Assembly (NCBI GenBank): GCA_021502835.1
Contig: JAKFGP010000050.1
Coordinates: forward strand, 124,001-188,000
Origin: Streptomyces thinghirensis
GTDB lineage: Bacteria > Actinomycetota > Actinomycetia > Streptomycetales > Streptomycetaceae
Direction: 5' to 3'
Length of the DNA stretch: 64,000 nt
Positions 1 to 12,931 of the stretch are shown piece by piece. A program made the translations under genes and the position numbers. Below the pieces are notes generated by a model, which was not told where the DNA came from, did no database searches, and was given only the letters and a program-made list of their open reading frames with translations. The stretch's first letter is position 1; each line of letters begins with the position of its first letter.

Positions 1-245
1 GAGCAGGCTGGACATCCGCCACGTGGTGGTGATGTGGCGGTCCAGGAGTGCGACTTGTACTGGGTGAGGACGCAGATCCGCAGGATGTCGCCGTTGACCA
101 GGTTGGACAGCACGAAGTCGACCAGTCGGTACGTACCGCCGAAGGTGACCGCGGGTTTGGCTCGGTCCGCGGTCAGGGGCATCAGACGTTTGCCCTCTCC
201 GCCCGCCAGCACGATCCCGAGCACCGAAGGACCTCCACGACGCAT
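1..245 (-). CDS. glgC: glucose-1-phosphate adenylyltransferase, N-terminal part
   Basis: Makes ADP-glucose from glucose-1-phosphate and ATP, the donor for glycogen and maltose-1-phosphate synthesis. Only the first ~80 codons are in the window; the gene runs off the left edge. From the ATG at 245 the protein reads [20 protein letters not shown] followed by RAKPAV, the nucleotidyltransferase signature of the family. Near base 38 a C is missing: frame one reads KSHSWTAT, while the next frame restores the expected [18 protein letters not shown] ribosome binding site lies just upstream. It follows glgA on the same strand about 78 bp downstream, so the two probably act together. Confidence 0.9.
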   Translation of the reverse strand, partial: MRRGGPSVLGIVLAGGEGKRLMPLTADRAKPAVTFGGTYRLVDFVLSNLVNGDILRICVLTQYKSHSWTATSPPRGGCPAC

Positions 246-296
246 GGCCGCTCCCCTCACCCTCGTTCACCCTCGGCTGCCCCGGGGCGGGGCGGC

Positions 297-350
297 CTAA
301 GCCTGCTTGACGGGCTCCTCGTACTACGCCTGCTTGAGGATCTCCTCGTA
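297..350 (-). repeat. 27-bp tandem duplication at the glgA stop codon
   Basis: Two 27-bp units (324-350 and 297-323) differ at only a few positions. On the minus strand the first encodes the last residues of glgA (YEEILKQA and TAG) and the second repeats YEEPVKQA with another TAG. Readthrough of the first stop would add eight near-identical residues. Confidence 0.8.
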
Positions 351-1535
351 GAGCCGGACGGTGCGTCGGGCGACCGCGTCCCAGCCGAACTCGTCCACCG
401 CGCGTTTCCGGCCCGCCTCGCCCATCCGCCGGGCGGTCTCCGGATCGCCGAGGACGGAGTCCAGTGCCCGGGCGAGGCCCGCCTCGAAGTCGTCGTCCCG
501 GCTGCCGCTCCCGTCGTCGTCCTTGGGGACGAGCAGCCCCGTCGCGCCGTCCGCCACGACCTCGGGGATGCCGCCGACCCGGGAGGCGACCACGGGCGTA
601 CCGCAGGCCATCGCCTCCAGGTTGACGATGCCGAGGGGCTCGTACACCGAGGGGCAGACGAAGACCGCGGCGTGGGTCAGCAACTGGATCACCTCCGGGC
701 GCGGCAGCATGCGCGGGATCCAGTGCACGCCCTCGCGGGCGCGGCTCAGCTCGGCGAAGAGGTCGCGGAACTCCTGGTCGATCTCGAGGGTGTCCGGGGC
801 GCCGGCGCACAGCACGACCTGCGCGGCGGGGTCGATGTCGCGTACGGCGCGCAGCAGGTGGGGCACGCCCTTCTGGCGGGTGATGCGACCGACGAACAGG
901 ACGTACGGGCGGGAGCGGTCCAGGCCGATCCGGTCCAGCGCGTCGGTGCCGGGGTCGGGCCGGTAGAGGGTGGTGTCGATGCCGTTGTGCACGACGTGGA
1001 CCCTGGAGGGGTCCAGCGCCGGGTAGCAGCCGAGGATGTCCTCGCGCATGGCGGCGGACACGGCTATCACCGCGTCGGCGGACTCGACCGCGGTGCGCTC
1101 GGCCCAGCCGGACAGGGCGTAACCGCCACCGAGTTGCTCGGCCTTCCAGGGGCGCAGGGGCTCCAGGGAGTGGGCGGTCACCACGTGCGGGACGCCGTGC
1201 AGCAGCTTGGCGAGGTGGCCGCCGAGACCCGCGTACCGGGTGTGGGAGTGGACCAGTTCGCGGCCTTCGAGGGCGGCGGCCATGGCGAGGTCCACGGAGA
1301 AGGTGCGCAGCGCGTCGTTGGCGCCGTCGAGCGCGGGCCAGGGTCGGTGGCGCAGCACGCCGTCGGTGCGGCCCTCGCCCCAGCAGTGCACGTCCAGGTC
1401 GACGAGGCGGGCGAGTTCCCGGGCAAGGAACTCGACGTGGACGCCCGCGCCGCCGTACACGTCCGGCGGGTACTCCCGGGTCAGCAGTCCCACACGCACC
1501 CGGAACCTCCCGTGCTCGGCGGCTGGTCCCCTCAT
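324..1535 (-). CDS. glgA: glycogen synthase / maltose-1-phosphate synthase, GT4 family
   Basis: GT4 glycosyltransferase using ADP-glucose. In actinobacteria this protein (also called GlgM) is known to form maltose-1-phosphate for the GlgE pathway as well as extend glucan. The frame is intact for about 400 residues, near the family length of ~390. Seen: N-terminal VGLLTREYPPDVYGGAGVH, central VHNGIDTTLYRPD, LFVGRITRQKGVPHL, and C-terminal PSVYEPLGIVNLEAMACGTP containing the Ex7E retaining motif. The ATG at 1535 is used, but a GTG about 36 bases inside (VRVGLL) fits homologues better. It starts a few bases after the stop of the Fe-S protein gene and precedes glgC. Confidence 0.92.
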   Translation of the reverse strand: MRGPAAEHGRFRVRVGLLTREYPPDVYGGAGVHVEFLARELARLVDLDVHCWGEGRTDGVLRHRPWPALDGANDALRTFSVDLAMAAALEGRELVHSHTRYAGLGGHLAKLLHGVPHVVTAHSLEPLRPWKAEQLGGGYALSGWAERTAVESADAVIAVSAAMREDILGCYPALDPSRVHVVHNGIDTTLYRPDPGTDALDRIGLDRSRPYVLFVGRITRQKGVPHLLRAVRDIDPAAQVVLCAGAPDTLEIDQEFRDLFAELSRAREGVHWIPRMLPRPEVIQLLTHAAVFVCPSVYEPLGIVNLEAMACGTPVVASRVGGIPEVVADGATGLLVPKDDDGSGSRDDDFEAGLARALDSVLGDPETARRMGEAGRKRAVDEFGWDAVARRTVRLYEEILKQA

Positions 1536-1537
1536 GG

Positions 1538-2334
1538 TCACCCAGACGGGGCGCCTGGGGAAGAGCGCCGGGACTGCGGGGATCGAGGAGGGTGGGAGAA
1601 GCAGCAGTCGCCGCAGACACCCGCGCCGGGCGCCCGGTAGTACAGACAGCAACTGCGCCGCCGGAAGCCGTTGCCGGTGAGGGTGCCGGTCCCGGCCAGC
1701 AGGGGGTGGGCCATCAGGCCGGCGGTGAGCGAGCGGGCGTGGGCGGCGGCGTGGGCCCGGCCGTGGCGCCGGGACCAGCGGTCCAGTTCCCGGCCGGCGC
1801 CCGCCAGCGCTGACGCCGCGTTGCCCCCACAACAGGCCGGTCGCGACGCGGTACCGGGCGTGCAGGGCCGCCGTCAGTGGTGCCAGGTGGCCGTCGAGCA
1901 CGACCTCCGCGATCGTGCCGGCGTCGCCCGGCAGACGCTTCACCCCGGCGAGCCACAGGTCGTCGGGGGCGCCGGCGTCGGGGTCCCAGTGCAGCAGGCG
2001 CGGAGCGAGGTCGGGGACGCCGCCGTAGAGGACGGCGCATCCGAGCGTCACCGACCACAGGCGGGCCGCCAGCCCCCTGCTGGGCCACGGAGGCGGCGAC
2101 GCGGATCTCGGGGACACGGAGTGCGGCGGCGACCTTCCGGACGCGGAAGGCGAGCGGGTCCTCCCGAGCCGGTAGCTGAACGTCCGGCGTCGCAGCTCCG
2201 TATACCGGTGCGTAGGCATGTGCGAGGGTGGGAAGAGGCCGGGGCGGCGACGGCCGCGAGGCACGCAGGACGAAGAAACCGCCGAGCGGGCGGAGTGCGG
2301 TGAGGCGGGGGTCGAAGTCCACGTCGAGGTCCAC
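1538..2334 (-). CDS. (2Fe-2S)-binding protein with FhuF-like cysteine cluster
   Basis: Probably a cytosolic ferric-siderophore reductase-like protein. The evidence is the C-terminal segment GNGFRRRSCCLYYRAPGA followed by GVCGDCC, the CC-x(n)-C-x2-C arrangement that holds the 2Fe-2S cluster in FhuF-type reductases. The N-terminus (VDFDPRLTALRPLGGFF) starts at a GTG at 2334 or 2322; no strong ribosome site decides between them. The reading frame changes near 2085 (within VAQQG/LAARLWSV) and near 1815. It ends three bases before the glgA ATG and may be co-transcribed with it. The substrate is not known. Confidence 0.7.
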
Positions 2335-2562
2335 GGAGAGCAGTAGTATCAAGGCCCCTAGGGGCCTGGGTAAGGGGTCCCATCCCTCGGTCGCCCACCC
2401 TGGGGGAGGACGGCACCGCCGTCGTACTCCATCGGCAGTAGGACCCAATGAGTGCTCAGGGACGACGACGGGAAGACCCTGAGACGGCATCGTGTTGTCC
2501 ATGGAAGACGACCGTTCGCCGCGCCGGGCCCAGGGGCCCCGCCTCACGCAGAGGAGCAGCCG

Positions 2563-5041
<2,479 letters not shown>

Positions 5042-5354
5042 GGAGGTCCCCCTCGACATTGCGTCAGGAGTGGCAAAAGTAAGCGCCGCTAACAGGCCAT
5101 GACAAGACGGCAATCGGCCGGTTGGTCACGCCAAGTGGCCAAGAACGGGTGGCTGTTGGCCGGATGCGTCGACCGCGCGCTGAGGCACCGGGCCCATCCG
5201 GTGCGTACTGAAGTCCGCCGGACCAGAAAGTGCGACCCGAGTACCGGCACGTCAGGATGGTCGAGCGGACAGAACGGCATTACTGGCGGGCACCACGGCA
5301 CCACGGACACAGGGCACCACAGACAGACATCAAGGTCACTAGGGAGCCAACCCA

Positions 5355-6792
5355 ATGAGCACTACAGCGCAGATCGGCGTCACAGGTCTCGCGGTCATGG
5401 GCCGCAACCTCGCCCGCAACTTCGCCCGCAACGGCTACACGGTCGCGGTGCACAACCGGACGGCGTCCCGCACGCACGCGCTGGTGGAGGAGTTCGGGAG
5501 CGAGGGCGACTTCGTCGCGACCGAGACCGCCAAGGAGTTCGTGGCGGCGCTGGAGCGGCCCCGACGCCTGGTGATCATGGTGAAGGCCGGCGACCCGACC
5601 GATGCGGTGATCCAGGAGTTCGTCCCGCTGCTGGAGCCCGGCGACATGATCATCGACGGGGGCAACGCCCACTTCGCGGACAGCCGCCGCCGGGAACGCG
5701 AACTGCGCGAGCAGGGCATCCACTTCGTCGGCACCGGCATCTCGGGCGGCGAGGAGGGGCGCTGAACGGCCCGAGCATCATGCCGGGCGGCTCGAAGGAG
5801 TCGTACGACTCGCTCGGCCCGATGCTGGAGAAGATCTCCGCGAAGGCGGCGGACGGGGCGCCGTGCGTGACGCACGTCGGCCCCGACGGCGCCGGGCACT
5901 TCGTGAAGATGGTCCACAACGGCATCGAGTACGCCGACATGCAGCTGATCGGCGAGGCGTACCAGCTGCTGCGCGACGTCGCCGGGTACTCCCCGCGCAG
6001 ATCGCCGACATCTTCCGCACCTGGAACACCGGTCGCCTGGACTCCTACCTGATCGAGATCACCGCCGAGGTGCTGTCGCACGTGGACGCTGCGACGGGCA
6101 GGCCGTTCGTCGACGTGGTGGTCGACCAGGCGGAGCAGAAGGGCACGGGCCGCTGGACGGTGCAGATCGCGCTGGACCTGGGCGTGCCGGTGTCCGGCAT
6201 CGCGGAGGCCGTCTTCGCCCGGTCGCTGTCCGGACACGCGGCGCTGCGGGAGGCCTCGCGCGGGCTGGCGGGGCCGAAGGCGTCGGCGCTCGGCGAGTCG
6301 GAGGCGGCCGCCTTCGCCGACCGCGTCGAGCAGGCGCTGTACGCGTCGAAGATCGTGTCGTACACGCAGGGCTTCCACGAGGTCGCGGCGGGCAGCGAGG
6401 AGTACGGCTGGGACATCGACCTGGGCGCGGTCGCCGCGATCTGGCGCGGCGGCTGCATCATCCGCGCGGCCTTCCTGGACCGCATCCGCGCCGCCTACGA
6501 CGCCCGGGCGGATCTGCCGAGCCTGCTGTCGGACGAGACGTTCGCGCAGGAGATCGCCGACGCGCAGGACGACTGGCGCGAGGTCCTGGTCGCCGCGACC
6601 CGGCAGGGCGTGCCGACGCCCGGCTTCGCCGCGGCCCTCGCCTACTACGACGCCCTGCGCGCGGAGCGGCTGCCGGCCGCGCTGACGCAGGGGCAACGTG
6701 ACTTCTTCGGGGCGCACACGTACCGGCGGACCGACCGGGACGGCGCGTTCCACACGCTGTGGGGCGGGGACCGGTCGGAGGTCACCGCGTAG
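5355..6792 (+). CDS. gnd: 6-phosphogluconate dehydrogenase (decarboxylating)
   Basis: Oxidises 6-phosphogluconate to ribulose-5-phosphate, giving NADPH and CO2 in the oxidative pentose phosphate pathway. The start at ATG 5355 follows AGGGAG. The N-terminal Rossmann fold reads [20 protein letters not shown]; later come [31 protein letters not shown] (substrate site, catalytic Lys) and the C-terminal all-helical domain. The total of about 478 residues matches the long bacterial form. Two single-base losses (near 5757 and 5993) split the frame at fully conserved motifs, which points to sequence errors. The preceding 290 bp hold no gene. Confidence 0.95.
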
Positions 6793-6955
6793 TCGTACGT
6801 GTTGCGTGGTGTCTGGTGGGAGGGGCGGCGGGCGAGGACGGCGGGCGACGGCCGGTGCGGTCGCCACCCGGCACCTCCGCCGCCCGTCGCCCACCGCCCG
6901 CCACCCGCCGGCCCCAGTGCCTGCCCTACGTGTCTGCGGGGGTGGGCCCTGTGGC

Positions 6956-7276
6956 TCAGGTGAGCGGTGGGCCCGGCTCCGGGCTGGGCACCGGCTCCGG
7001 TCCTGGCGGGATCGGTGACGGGGAGGGCTCGGGTGGGCCCGGGGGCGGTGGCGTCGGCTGCGGTCCGGGGCCCGGAGGCTGAGGTGTGGGTTCGGGGCCG
7101 GGGGGCGGCGGCGGGGGTGTCGGCTCCGGGCCGGGACCGGGGCCGGGATGCGGGGGCGCCGGGGCGGGACCCGGGGACGGCACCGGGTCGGGGTGTGGCT
7201 GTGGCTCCGGGTCCGGACCGGGAGCGGGTCCCGGGGTGGGCCCTGGCGGGACGGGATCCGGATACGGGTTCGTCAT
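6956..7276 (-). CDS. proline-rich small protein
   Basis: About 106 residues, almost half proline, in GPxPGPxP-like steps (MTNPYPDPVPPGPTPGPAPG onward), with no Cys and hardly any hydrophobic residues. No signal peptide or fold is visible. The ATG at 7276 is set by a GGAGGA site seven bases upstream, which argues for a real gene rather than GC-skewed noise. It is convergent with gnd, and the 160 bp between them contain GC-rich inverted repeats that could terminate both. Function unknown; an extended spacer or wall-interacting peptide is a guess. Confidence 0.55.
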   Translation of the reverse strand: MTNPYPDPVPPGPTPGPAPGPDPEPQPHPDPVPSPGPAPAPPHPGPGPGPEPTPPPPPPGPEPTPQPPGPGPQPTPPPPGPPEPSPSPIPPGPEPVPSPEPGPPLT

Positions 7277-7351
7277 GGCGCTGTCCTCCGGCCAGTCGGT
7301 CGACGTCGGCTCTGGACTTGTCCCCCGCCTACCCGACGGCCGCCTCCCCAC

Positions 7352-8061
7352 TCACTCCCCCGCGTGAACGGCCGGACCCGGGTGGCCCACCGCGCCGGGT
7401 GACAGGGGCGTCGGCGAGCGCCGTACGCGGCGTGCCGCCGCCGCCCCGGCGGCCAGTCCCGGCGCGGGGCTGGCCAGCACCGGGACAGTGGCCCTGGTCA
7501 GTTCACGGGCCGGTGCCATGGAAGCCTGGGCCAGGACGATCGCGTCGGCATCCGGGACGACGTCGGCCGCTTCCGCCACCAGGCGCAGGTAGCCCTCGGT
7601 GTCGCCGCCCTCGAACCGCGGCCAAGCTCCGTGGACCAGGAGGGTCCGCACCTCCACCGGGCGGCCGGAGCGCCGGGCCTCCTCACCGATCAGTGCCGCG
7701 GTCGGCGCGAGCGTGCTGTCCAGGGCGGCGAGGACGACGACGCGCGGACCCGCGGCCACCGCGCGGCGGCGGCCATCGGCCGGTCCACCCGCAGCACCGG
7801 TACCCCGGCCCCGTCGGCGGCCGCCTCGGCGACGCCGCCGATGGTCGAGCAGGTGCACAGAACGGCCCGCGCCCCCTCGGCGACGGCCTGCCGCAGCACG
7901 GCCAGTACGGCGTCCGTCACGGCCTCCGGCCCCTCGCGGCGCGCCCGTTCCAGCAGCTCGGCGTCGACGTGGTGCCGCAGCTCCAGCCCCGGGTGCGCCT
8001 CGTCACGCAGGGCGTCGAAGACGGGGACGTGCACGGGCGAGGTGTGCAACAGCGCCAGCAC
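7352..8061 (-). CDS. aspartate/glutamate racemase-family protein lacking one catalytic Cys
   Basis: About 236 residues in the Asp/Glu/hydantoin racemase fold. It starts at GTG 8061 after GGAGGGG, with VLALLHTSPVHVPVFDAL. The first catalytic-Cys strand is present (AVLCTCSTIGGVAEAA). In the second half the place where the other Cys normally sits reads DAIVLAQASMAPA, so the two-Cys racemase mechanism is incomplete. The frame breaks near 7770. Neighbours give no substrate hint. It may be a racemase-fold protein with another activity. Confidence 0.7.
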
Positions 8062-8108
8062 GAACGCCCCTCCGTCGCAGTTCCTCGTGATCTTCGGAAA
8101 CTCTCGGT

Positions 8109-8457
8109 TCAGAACCGCTCGGGATGCGCCACGAGCCACTCCTTCGCCGCACGCAGCAGCTCGGGGTCGGCCGCGGGCGCCTCGTCCGGGTGGCGCTCGG
8201 CCCACTTCACGACGTACGGACACAGCGGGGCGACGGCGACGCCCTCGCCCCGCGCGACGGCGTACAGCTCACGGGCGAGCGAGCCCGCGATGCCCTGGCC
8301 CTCGTGGGCCGGCTCGACGACGGTGCACGGGGACGAGGGCGTGCTCGGGGGCGTCCAGGACGAAGTACTCGATTCGTCCGACGACCTCGCCGCCCGCGAC
8401 CGCCTCCAACCGCCCCGCCGCCCGGTCCTCACGGATCTCGATGTCGCTCACGGCCAC
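8109..8457 (-). CDS. small GNAT-family N-acetyltransferase
   Basis: About 115 residues, the short GCN5-related form (YjdJ/COG2388 type). It reads MAVSDIEIREDRAAGRLEAV, then VGRIEYFVLD, then after a frame change near 8325 TVVEPAHEGQGIAGSLAREL, which carries the acetyl-CoA pyrophosphate loop (Q/R-x-x-G-x-A/G). It ends PYVVKWAERHPDE. Substrate unknown. It lies 36 bp downstream of panD on the same strand and may be co-transcribed. Confidence 0.8.
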
Positions 8458-8492
8458 GCTCCTCGTCCGCGCAGGTTCGTTACGTCGTTTCG

Positions 8493-8912
8493 TCAGGCCG
8501 ACACGGCCTGCGGGCTGCGCTCCTGGTCGGAGCCCGGCGCCGGCTCGGACGCGTCTGCGCCCAGGGCGACGATACGGTTGTCGCCGTCCACGTGCACGAC
8601 CCGCGGCCGCAGCGACCGCGCCTCGGCGTCGGTGACCTGGGCGTAGCTGATGAGGATCACCAGGTCGCCGGGGTGGACGAGGTGCGCCGCGGCCCCGTTG
8701 ATCCCGATCACGCCGGATCCCCGCTCGCCCTCGATGACGTACGTCTCCAGCCGGGCACCGTTGGTGACGTCCACGATGTGCACGAGCTCACCGGGCAGCA
8801 GATCGGCGGCGTCGAGCAGATCGGCGTCGATGGTCACCGAGCCGACGTAGTGCAGGTCGGCCTGGGTGACGGTGGCGCGGTGGATCTTGGACTTGAACAT
8901 GGTGCGCAGCAT
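8493..8912 (-). CDS. panD: aspartate 1-decarboxylase proenzyme
   Basis: Pyruvoyl enzyme making beta-alanine from aspartate for pantothenate and CoA synthesis. The frame is intact. It reads [20 protein letters not shown] then [13 protein letters not shown], with the Gly-Ser self-cleavage site (G/S in YVGSVT) that generates the pyruvoyl group. The conserved [20 protein letters not shown] follows. About 139 residues, normal for the family with a short extra tail ([12 protein letters not shown]). ATG 8912 (MLRT) is preferred; ATG 8900 (MFKSK) is an alternative. Confidence 0.95.
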   Translation of the reverse strand: MLRTMFKSKIHRATVTQADLHYVGSVTIDADLLDAADLLPGELVHIVDVTNGARLETYVIEGERGSGVIGINGAAAHLVHPGDLVILISYAQVTDAEARSLRPRVVHVDGDNRIVALGADASEPAPGSDQERSPQAVSA

Positions 8913-9060
8913 GTCGGACTCCTGGAAGACGGCTCCCTGCCTGCTTGGGTGCAGGTCAAGGGCGTTCTTCACTCTACAACGGGACGCCTGGGGCCCGGAG
9001 ATCGTTCGAGAGATCGGGCTTGGGACGGTCGTTCCCCCCCCTTGATGACCCTAGGGTGGC

Positions 9061-9701
9061 CTACGTCGCCGCGTCCGCCAACAGGCGCAGCGCCAACCGC
9101 TGCAGTTCGGGGCTCGCGTTCTCGGGGCTGCCGGTGTCGAACGGCGGGTCGGGGTCGTATTCCACGGCGAGTTGCATGGCCCGGCCCACCTGGTCGCCTG
9201 CCAGTCGCGCGGCCAGGTGCAGTCCCATGTCGATGCCGGCCGAGACCCCGGCGGCGGTCACGATCTTCCCGGCCTCGACGAAGCGCCCCGGGGTGTAGAC
9301 GGCGCCCACCTCCGCCAGATAGGGGGCGGGAGGCCCAGTAGGTGGTGGCGGGCAGGCCTCGCAGCAGACCGGCCGCGCCGAGGATCAACGACCCCGTGCA
9401 CACGGAAGTGGTCCATACCGTCCGGCGGTGAATGCGACGTATCCAGTCGAGGACCGGCGGGTTGGCCATCGTCGCCGTGGTCCCGCGCTGTCCCCCGCCC
9501 GGCACGAGCAGGATCTCGGCCCGCGTGACGCTCTCCAGGGAACGCTCGGCCACCAGGCTCAGCTCGCCGGTGTCGGTACGGACTCGTCCCGCCCGCTCGG
9601 CCACGGTCGTCACCGTCACTCCCGGCACCCGGCACAGCACCTCGTACGGTCCGACCGCGAAGCGCGGTGAAGCCGTCGTACAGCAGTACCGCGACCCGCA
9701 C
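9061..9701 (-). CDS. DJ-1/PfpI family protein
   Basis: About 215 residues of the class I glutamine-amidotransferase-like/DJ-1 fold. It starts at GTG 9701 behind a long GGAGGGGGAG site: VRVAVLLYDGFTALD. Residues EILLVPGGG and TTSVCTGSLILGAAGLL supply the strand-loop with the nucleophilic Cys. It ends QRLALRLLADAAT. No C-terminal AraC domain follows, so it is a stand-alone protein (isonitrile hydratase or chaperone/deglycase-like, not resolved). Frame changes near 9669 and 9320. Confidence 0.75.
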
Positions 9702-9975
9702 CTCCCCCTCCTCTCCCGCCACGTCCTCCCGTGCCGCCGGTTCGGCCCGCGCCGACGACGCTCCGCCGGCCGTCACCAGCCCCCGCGCCGATACCACCCG
9801 CCACCACTGTCCGCAGTAACCGACGACGATCACGGTCTGTCTCCGCCATCTCCGACTCCCTGTCCCGAGACGCGCCGCCCGGCGGGGCCCGACGAACAAG
9901 CAGTCGCCGCGCGCCGCCGACGAGTTCCCGACGGCGCGCACCCTCTTCTCCAGGCTTCTCCGGGGGCGGTCCCGT
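9702..9975. other. intergenic, no gene recognised
   Basis: Between the DJ-1 gene and the end of the iron-binding lipoprotein gene. Several frames are open only because of GC content; none has a ribosome site or a recognisable motif. Confidence 0.4.
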
Positions 9976-11002
9976 TCAGGAGCCGAAGCCGCTCAGGTCC
10001 GCCGCGAGTGAGCTGATCGCCGCGGGGTTGCGCGGGCTCTCGACGAGGTCGACGTAGTCGAGAACGACGATCCGGTCGTTCTTGACCGCGGACACGTTCG
10101 CGAGCGGCTTGTAGGACTTGAGGAACTTCCGCTTCTGTTCGCGGTGATGTCCCCGTAGTCGTTGATCACGATGACCTCGGGGTCACGGGCGACGACCGTC
10201 TCCCACCCCACGGTGGTCCAGCTGTCCTCGAGGTCCTTCATGATGTGGTCGCCGCCGGCCTTGGTGATGATGTCGTGCGGCCCCGCGAAGGCGCCGGAGG
10301 TGAGCGGTTTGTCCTCGCCGCTGTCGTAGAGGAACACCTGCGGCCGGTCGGCGCCCTTCGGAGGCCTTCGCCTGTACTTCGGCCACCTGCTCGCGGAACG
10401 AGGTGACCAGGGTTTCGGCCCTGTCCTCGACGTCGAACACCTTGCCCAGGTTCCGCAGGTCCGTGTACAGCGCGTCGAGCGGCGACATCACGCCGCAGGC
10501 CTTGCCCTGTCCGTTGCGGCACGACTCGCTGAGCAGGTACGAGTCGATGCCCACGCGTTGCAGCGCGGCGGGCGTGGAAACCCTCGCCTTCGTTGAAGCC
10601 GTAGTTCCAGCCCGCGAAGACCAGGTCGGCACGGGCGTCCAGGACCAGTTCCTTGTTGATCCGCTCCTTGGGAGCCACTTGGTCTTCGTATAGCCGTCCT
10701 TCCACGGCACCGCCGTAGGTCGCCCTTGTCGTCGGGCACGACGTATCCGGCCATGTGGTCCTCGAGACCGAGGGCGAACATGATCTCGGTGATTCCCACG
10801 TCGTTGGTGACCACGCGCCGCGGAGCGCTGTCGAACGTCTTCTTCTCGCCGCAGTTCTCGACCGTGACGGGTCAGTGGCTGCCGGACGACGCCGTGGCGC
10901 CGTCTCCCTTCCCCTCCTCCCGCGAGACGTCTGCCCCGCAGCCGGTGACGGCGAGGGCCAGGACGAGAGCGAGGGGCGGCGGGGCGTGCGGAGGTCGGGC
11001 AT
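9976..11002 (-). CDS. iron-siderophore ABC transporter, substrate-binding lipoprotein
   Basis: Extracytoplasmic binding protein of the FecB/FepB (TroA-like) family. From ATG 11002 (AAGGAG site) the corrected N-terminus gives a signal peptide ending LALAVTGCGAD, a lipobox with the lipidated Cys. Downstream are RRVVTNDVGITEIMFALGLE, DLVFAGWNYGFNEGEGF and GPHDIITKAGGDHIMKDLED, the two lobes and hinge typical of siderophore binders. It ends SSLAADLSGFGS. Frame changes occur near 10960, 10690, 10580, 10360 and 10140. It is the last gene of a permease-ATPase-binding protein set on one strand. The siderophore is unknown. Confidence 0.85.
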
Positions 11003-11089
11003 GGTGGCGGTGACTCCTTGAGAGAACGGACCGGGGAAGGCGGACTACGGGGAGGAGGCGGTCGAGAGAGCAGTTGGACCGCGCCTGTC

Positions 11090-11823
11090 TCAGGGTGGGG
11101 ACACGGTGCGCCCGGACACCAGGACGTCGGCCAGCAGGACGGGCGTGAGAACGTCGTGGGGGTCGCCGGAGCGACGATCCGCCCGCCGTCGATGACGTGG
11201 AGGAGATCGCAGTGGAGGGCGGCGAGGTTCAGGTCGTGCAGTGCCGTGAGCACGGTCAGCCCGCTGCCCCGTACCAGGGACAGGACCTCCAACTGCTGCG
11301 CGATGTCCAGGTGGTTGGTGGGCTCGTCCAGCACCAGTACCCGCGACTGCTGAGCGAGTGCGTGGGCGATCAGGACCCGCTGCTTCTCACCGCCGGAGAG
11401 GGTGAGGAAGCCGCGGTCGGCCAGACGGCCGGCGCCGACTCCTTCCAGTGCGGCGGCACACGTCCGCCGGTCCTCGTCGGTCTCCCGGGCCACCGCACCC
11501 TGGTGCGGCAGCCTCCCCATGGCCACGACCTCGGCCACCGTGAAGTCGAACTCCGCGACCGCTTCCTGCGGAAGGACGGCGAGCCGGCGCGCGCTTTCAC
11601 GCGTGCTCATGGTCAGGAGGTCGTCGCCGCCGGAGACGGACCGCGCCGGCCGTGGGGCGCAGGGCCCGGCTAGACGCATCGCAACAGGGTCGACTTACCG
11701 CTGCCGTTGGGCCCGACGAGTCCCACGACCTGGCCACTGCCCCGCCCGCAGTGAGACGTCCTCCACCACGCGCGTCCCGGAGATCTCCACCGTGACGGTG
11801 TCGATGTCGATGTCGACCTGCAT
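11090..11823 (-). CDS. iron-siderophore ABC transporter, ATP-binding protein
   Basis: Cytosolic ATPase of the FecE/FepC type. The N-terminus MQVDIDIDTVTVEISGTRVV leads to Walker A GPNGSGKST; later LSGGEKQRVLIAHALAQQ is the ABC signature, VLVLDEPTNHLD is Walker B, and TALHDLNLAALHCD holds the switch His. The corrected tail is LTPVLLADVLVSGRTVSPP. Frame changes near 11740, 11660 and 11145. The ATG at 11823 overlaps the TGA of the permease gene (TGATG), so the two are translationally coupled. Confidence 0.88.
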
Positions 11824-12931
11824 CACACGCCTCCGAAGGTGTAGGTGCGGCGGCAGCCGAGCAGGACGAAGCACGGCACGCCGATCGCGGCGGTCAGTAC
11901 GCCCAGGGGCAGCTCGGCCGGGGCGAGCACCACGCGCGACAGGATGTCCACCCAGATCAGCAGCACGGCACCGGCCGGCGGGGCCACGGCCAGCAGCCGG
12001 CGGTGGTCCGCCCCGACCAGCATCCGGGCGGCGTGCGGAACCATGAGGCCCATGAAGCCGATCGCCCCGCTGACCGCGACCACGGCCCCGGTACAGCGGC
12101 GGCGGTGAGGAAGAGTTCCTTGCGCAGCCGCCCGGGGTCCACGCCCAGCGCGGCGGCGGTCTCGTCGCCCATGGCGAGGGCGTTCAACCGCCGGGCCGAC
12201 CAGCCGAGGTGGACGAGGCCCGCCGAGCACGGCGCCGCGGCGATCGGTACGGAGGACCCAGCTCGCGCCGCCCAGGCTGCCGAGCAGCCACATCAGCGCC
12301 GAACGGGCCGCTTCACCGTGCTCGGCGGCGAACACCATGAACGTGGTGATGGCCGAGAACCGGTAGTACAACGCGGTACCGGTCAGCACGAGCCGGAGCG
12401 GCGTCAGTCCCTCGCGGGGTCCCGAGCGATCGCGTACGCCAGCGTCATCGCGGCGAGCGCGGAGACGAACGCCGCACGTGGACAGCGCCCGAGACACCGA
12501 GCGCGCCGAAGGCGCCGAAGATGAGCACGGCGTTGGCTCCGACGGCCGCGCCGGAGGAGATACCGAGGACCGAACGGGTCCGCGAGCGCGTTGCGGACCA
12601 TGGCCTGTACGGCGACACCGACCGCTGCCAGACCGGCGCCGACGACCGCGGCGAGCACGGCGCGGGGAAGCGGAGTTCCCACACGATGGTGTAGGAGGAG
12701 ACCTCGTCCGGTGCTGTGGCCCCACCGGTCAGCCCCGCCCAGAGGTAGTGCAGCGCCTCGCTCCACGAGAGTCCCGAGGCCCCGATTCCCGCACCGCAGG
12801 CCAGGGAGACGGGGAGTGCGGACGCACAGGACGGTCATGAGCAGGGCACCGAGACGCGCTTGGGTCGCGGAGGTCCGCTGCTCGTACGGTGGTGCGGTTC
12901 GACGGGTGTTCGGTCGCGGAGCGTGGCCCAC
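11823..12931 (-). CDS. iron-siderophore ABC transporter, FecCD-type permease
   Basis: Inner-membrane permease of the BtuC/FecCD family, about 360 residues with roughly ten helices. Diagnostic stretches are LPRAVLAAVVGAGLAAVGVA, DPFVLGISSGAAVGA, LMWLLGSLGGASW, GAIGFMGLMVPHAARMLVG (the cytoplasmic coupling region) and LPLGVLTAAIGVPCFVLL at the C-terminus. The start is uncertain: GTG 12931 gives a hydrophilic leader before QRTSATQARLGALLMTVL. Frame changes near 12800, 12670, 12560, 12470, 12230 and 12095. Only one permease gene is present, so it would act as a homodimer. Confidence 0.85.

Noticed and set aside
48..1640. Long plus-strand open frame opposite glgA (about 530 codons)
   Set aside because: Antisense shadow of a well-conserved glycosyltransferase; no motif, no ribosome site, composition explained by GC-rich codons.
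5042..5354. c-di-AMP (ydaO-type) riboswitch before the M23/LysM gene
   Set aside because: Wall-hydrolase genes of Streptomyces often carry one, but I could not find its conserved segments in the leader.
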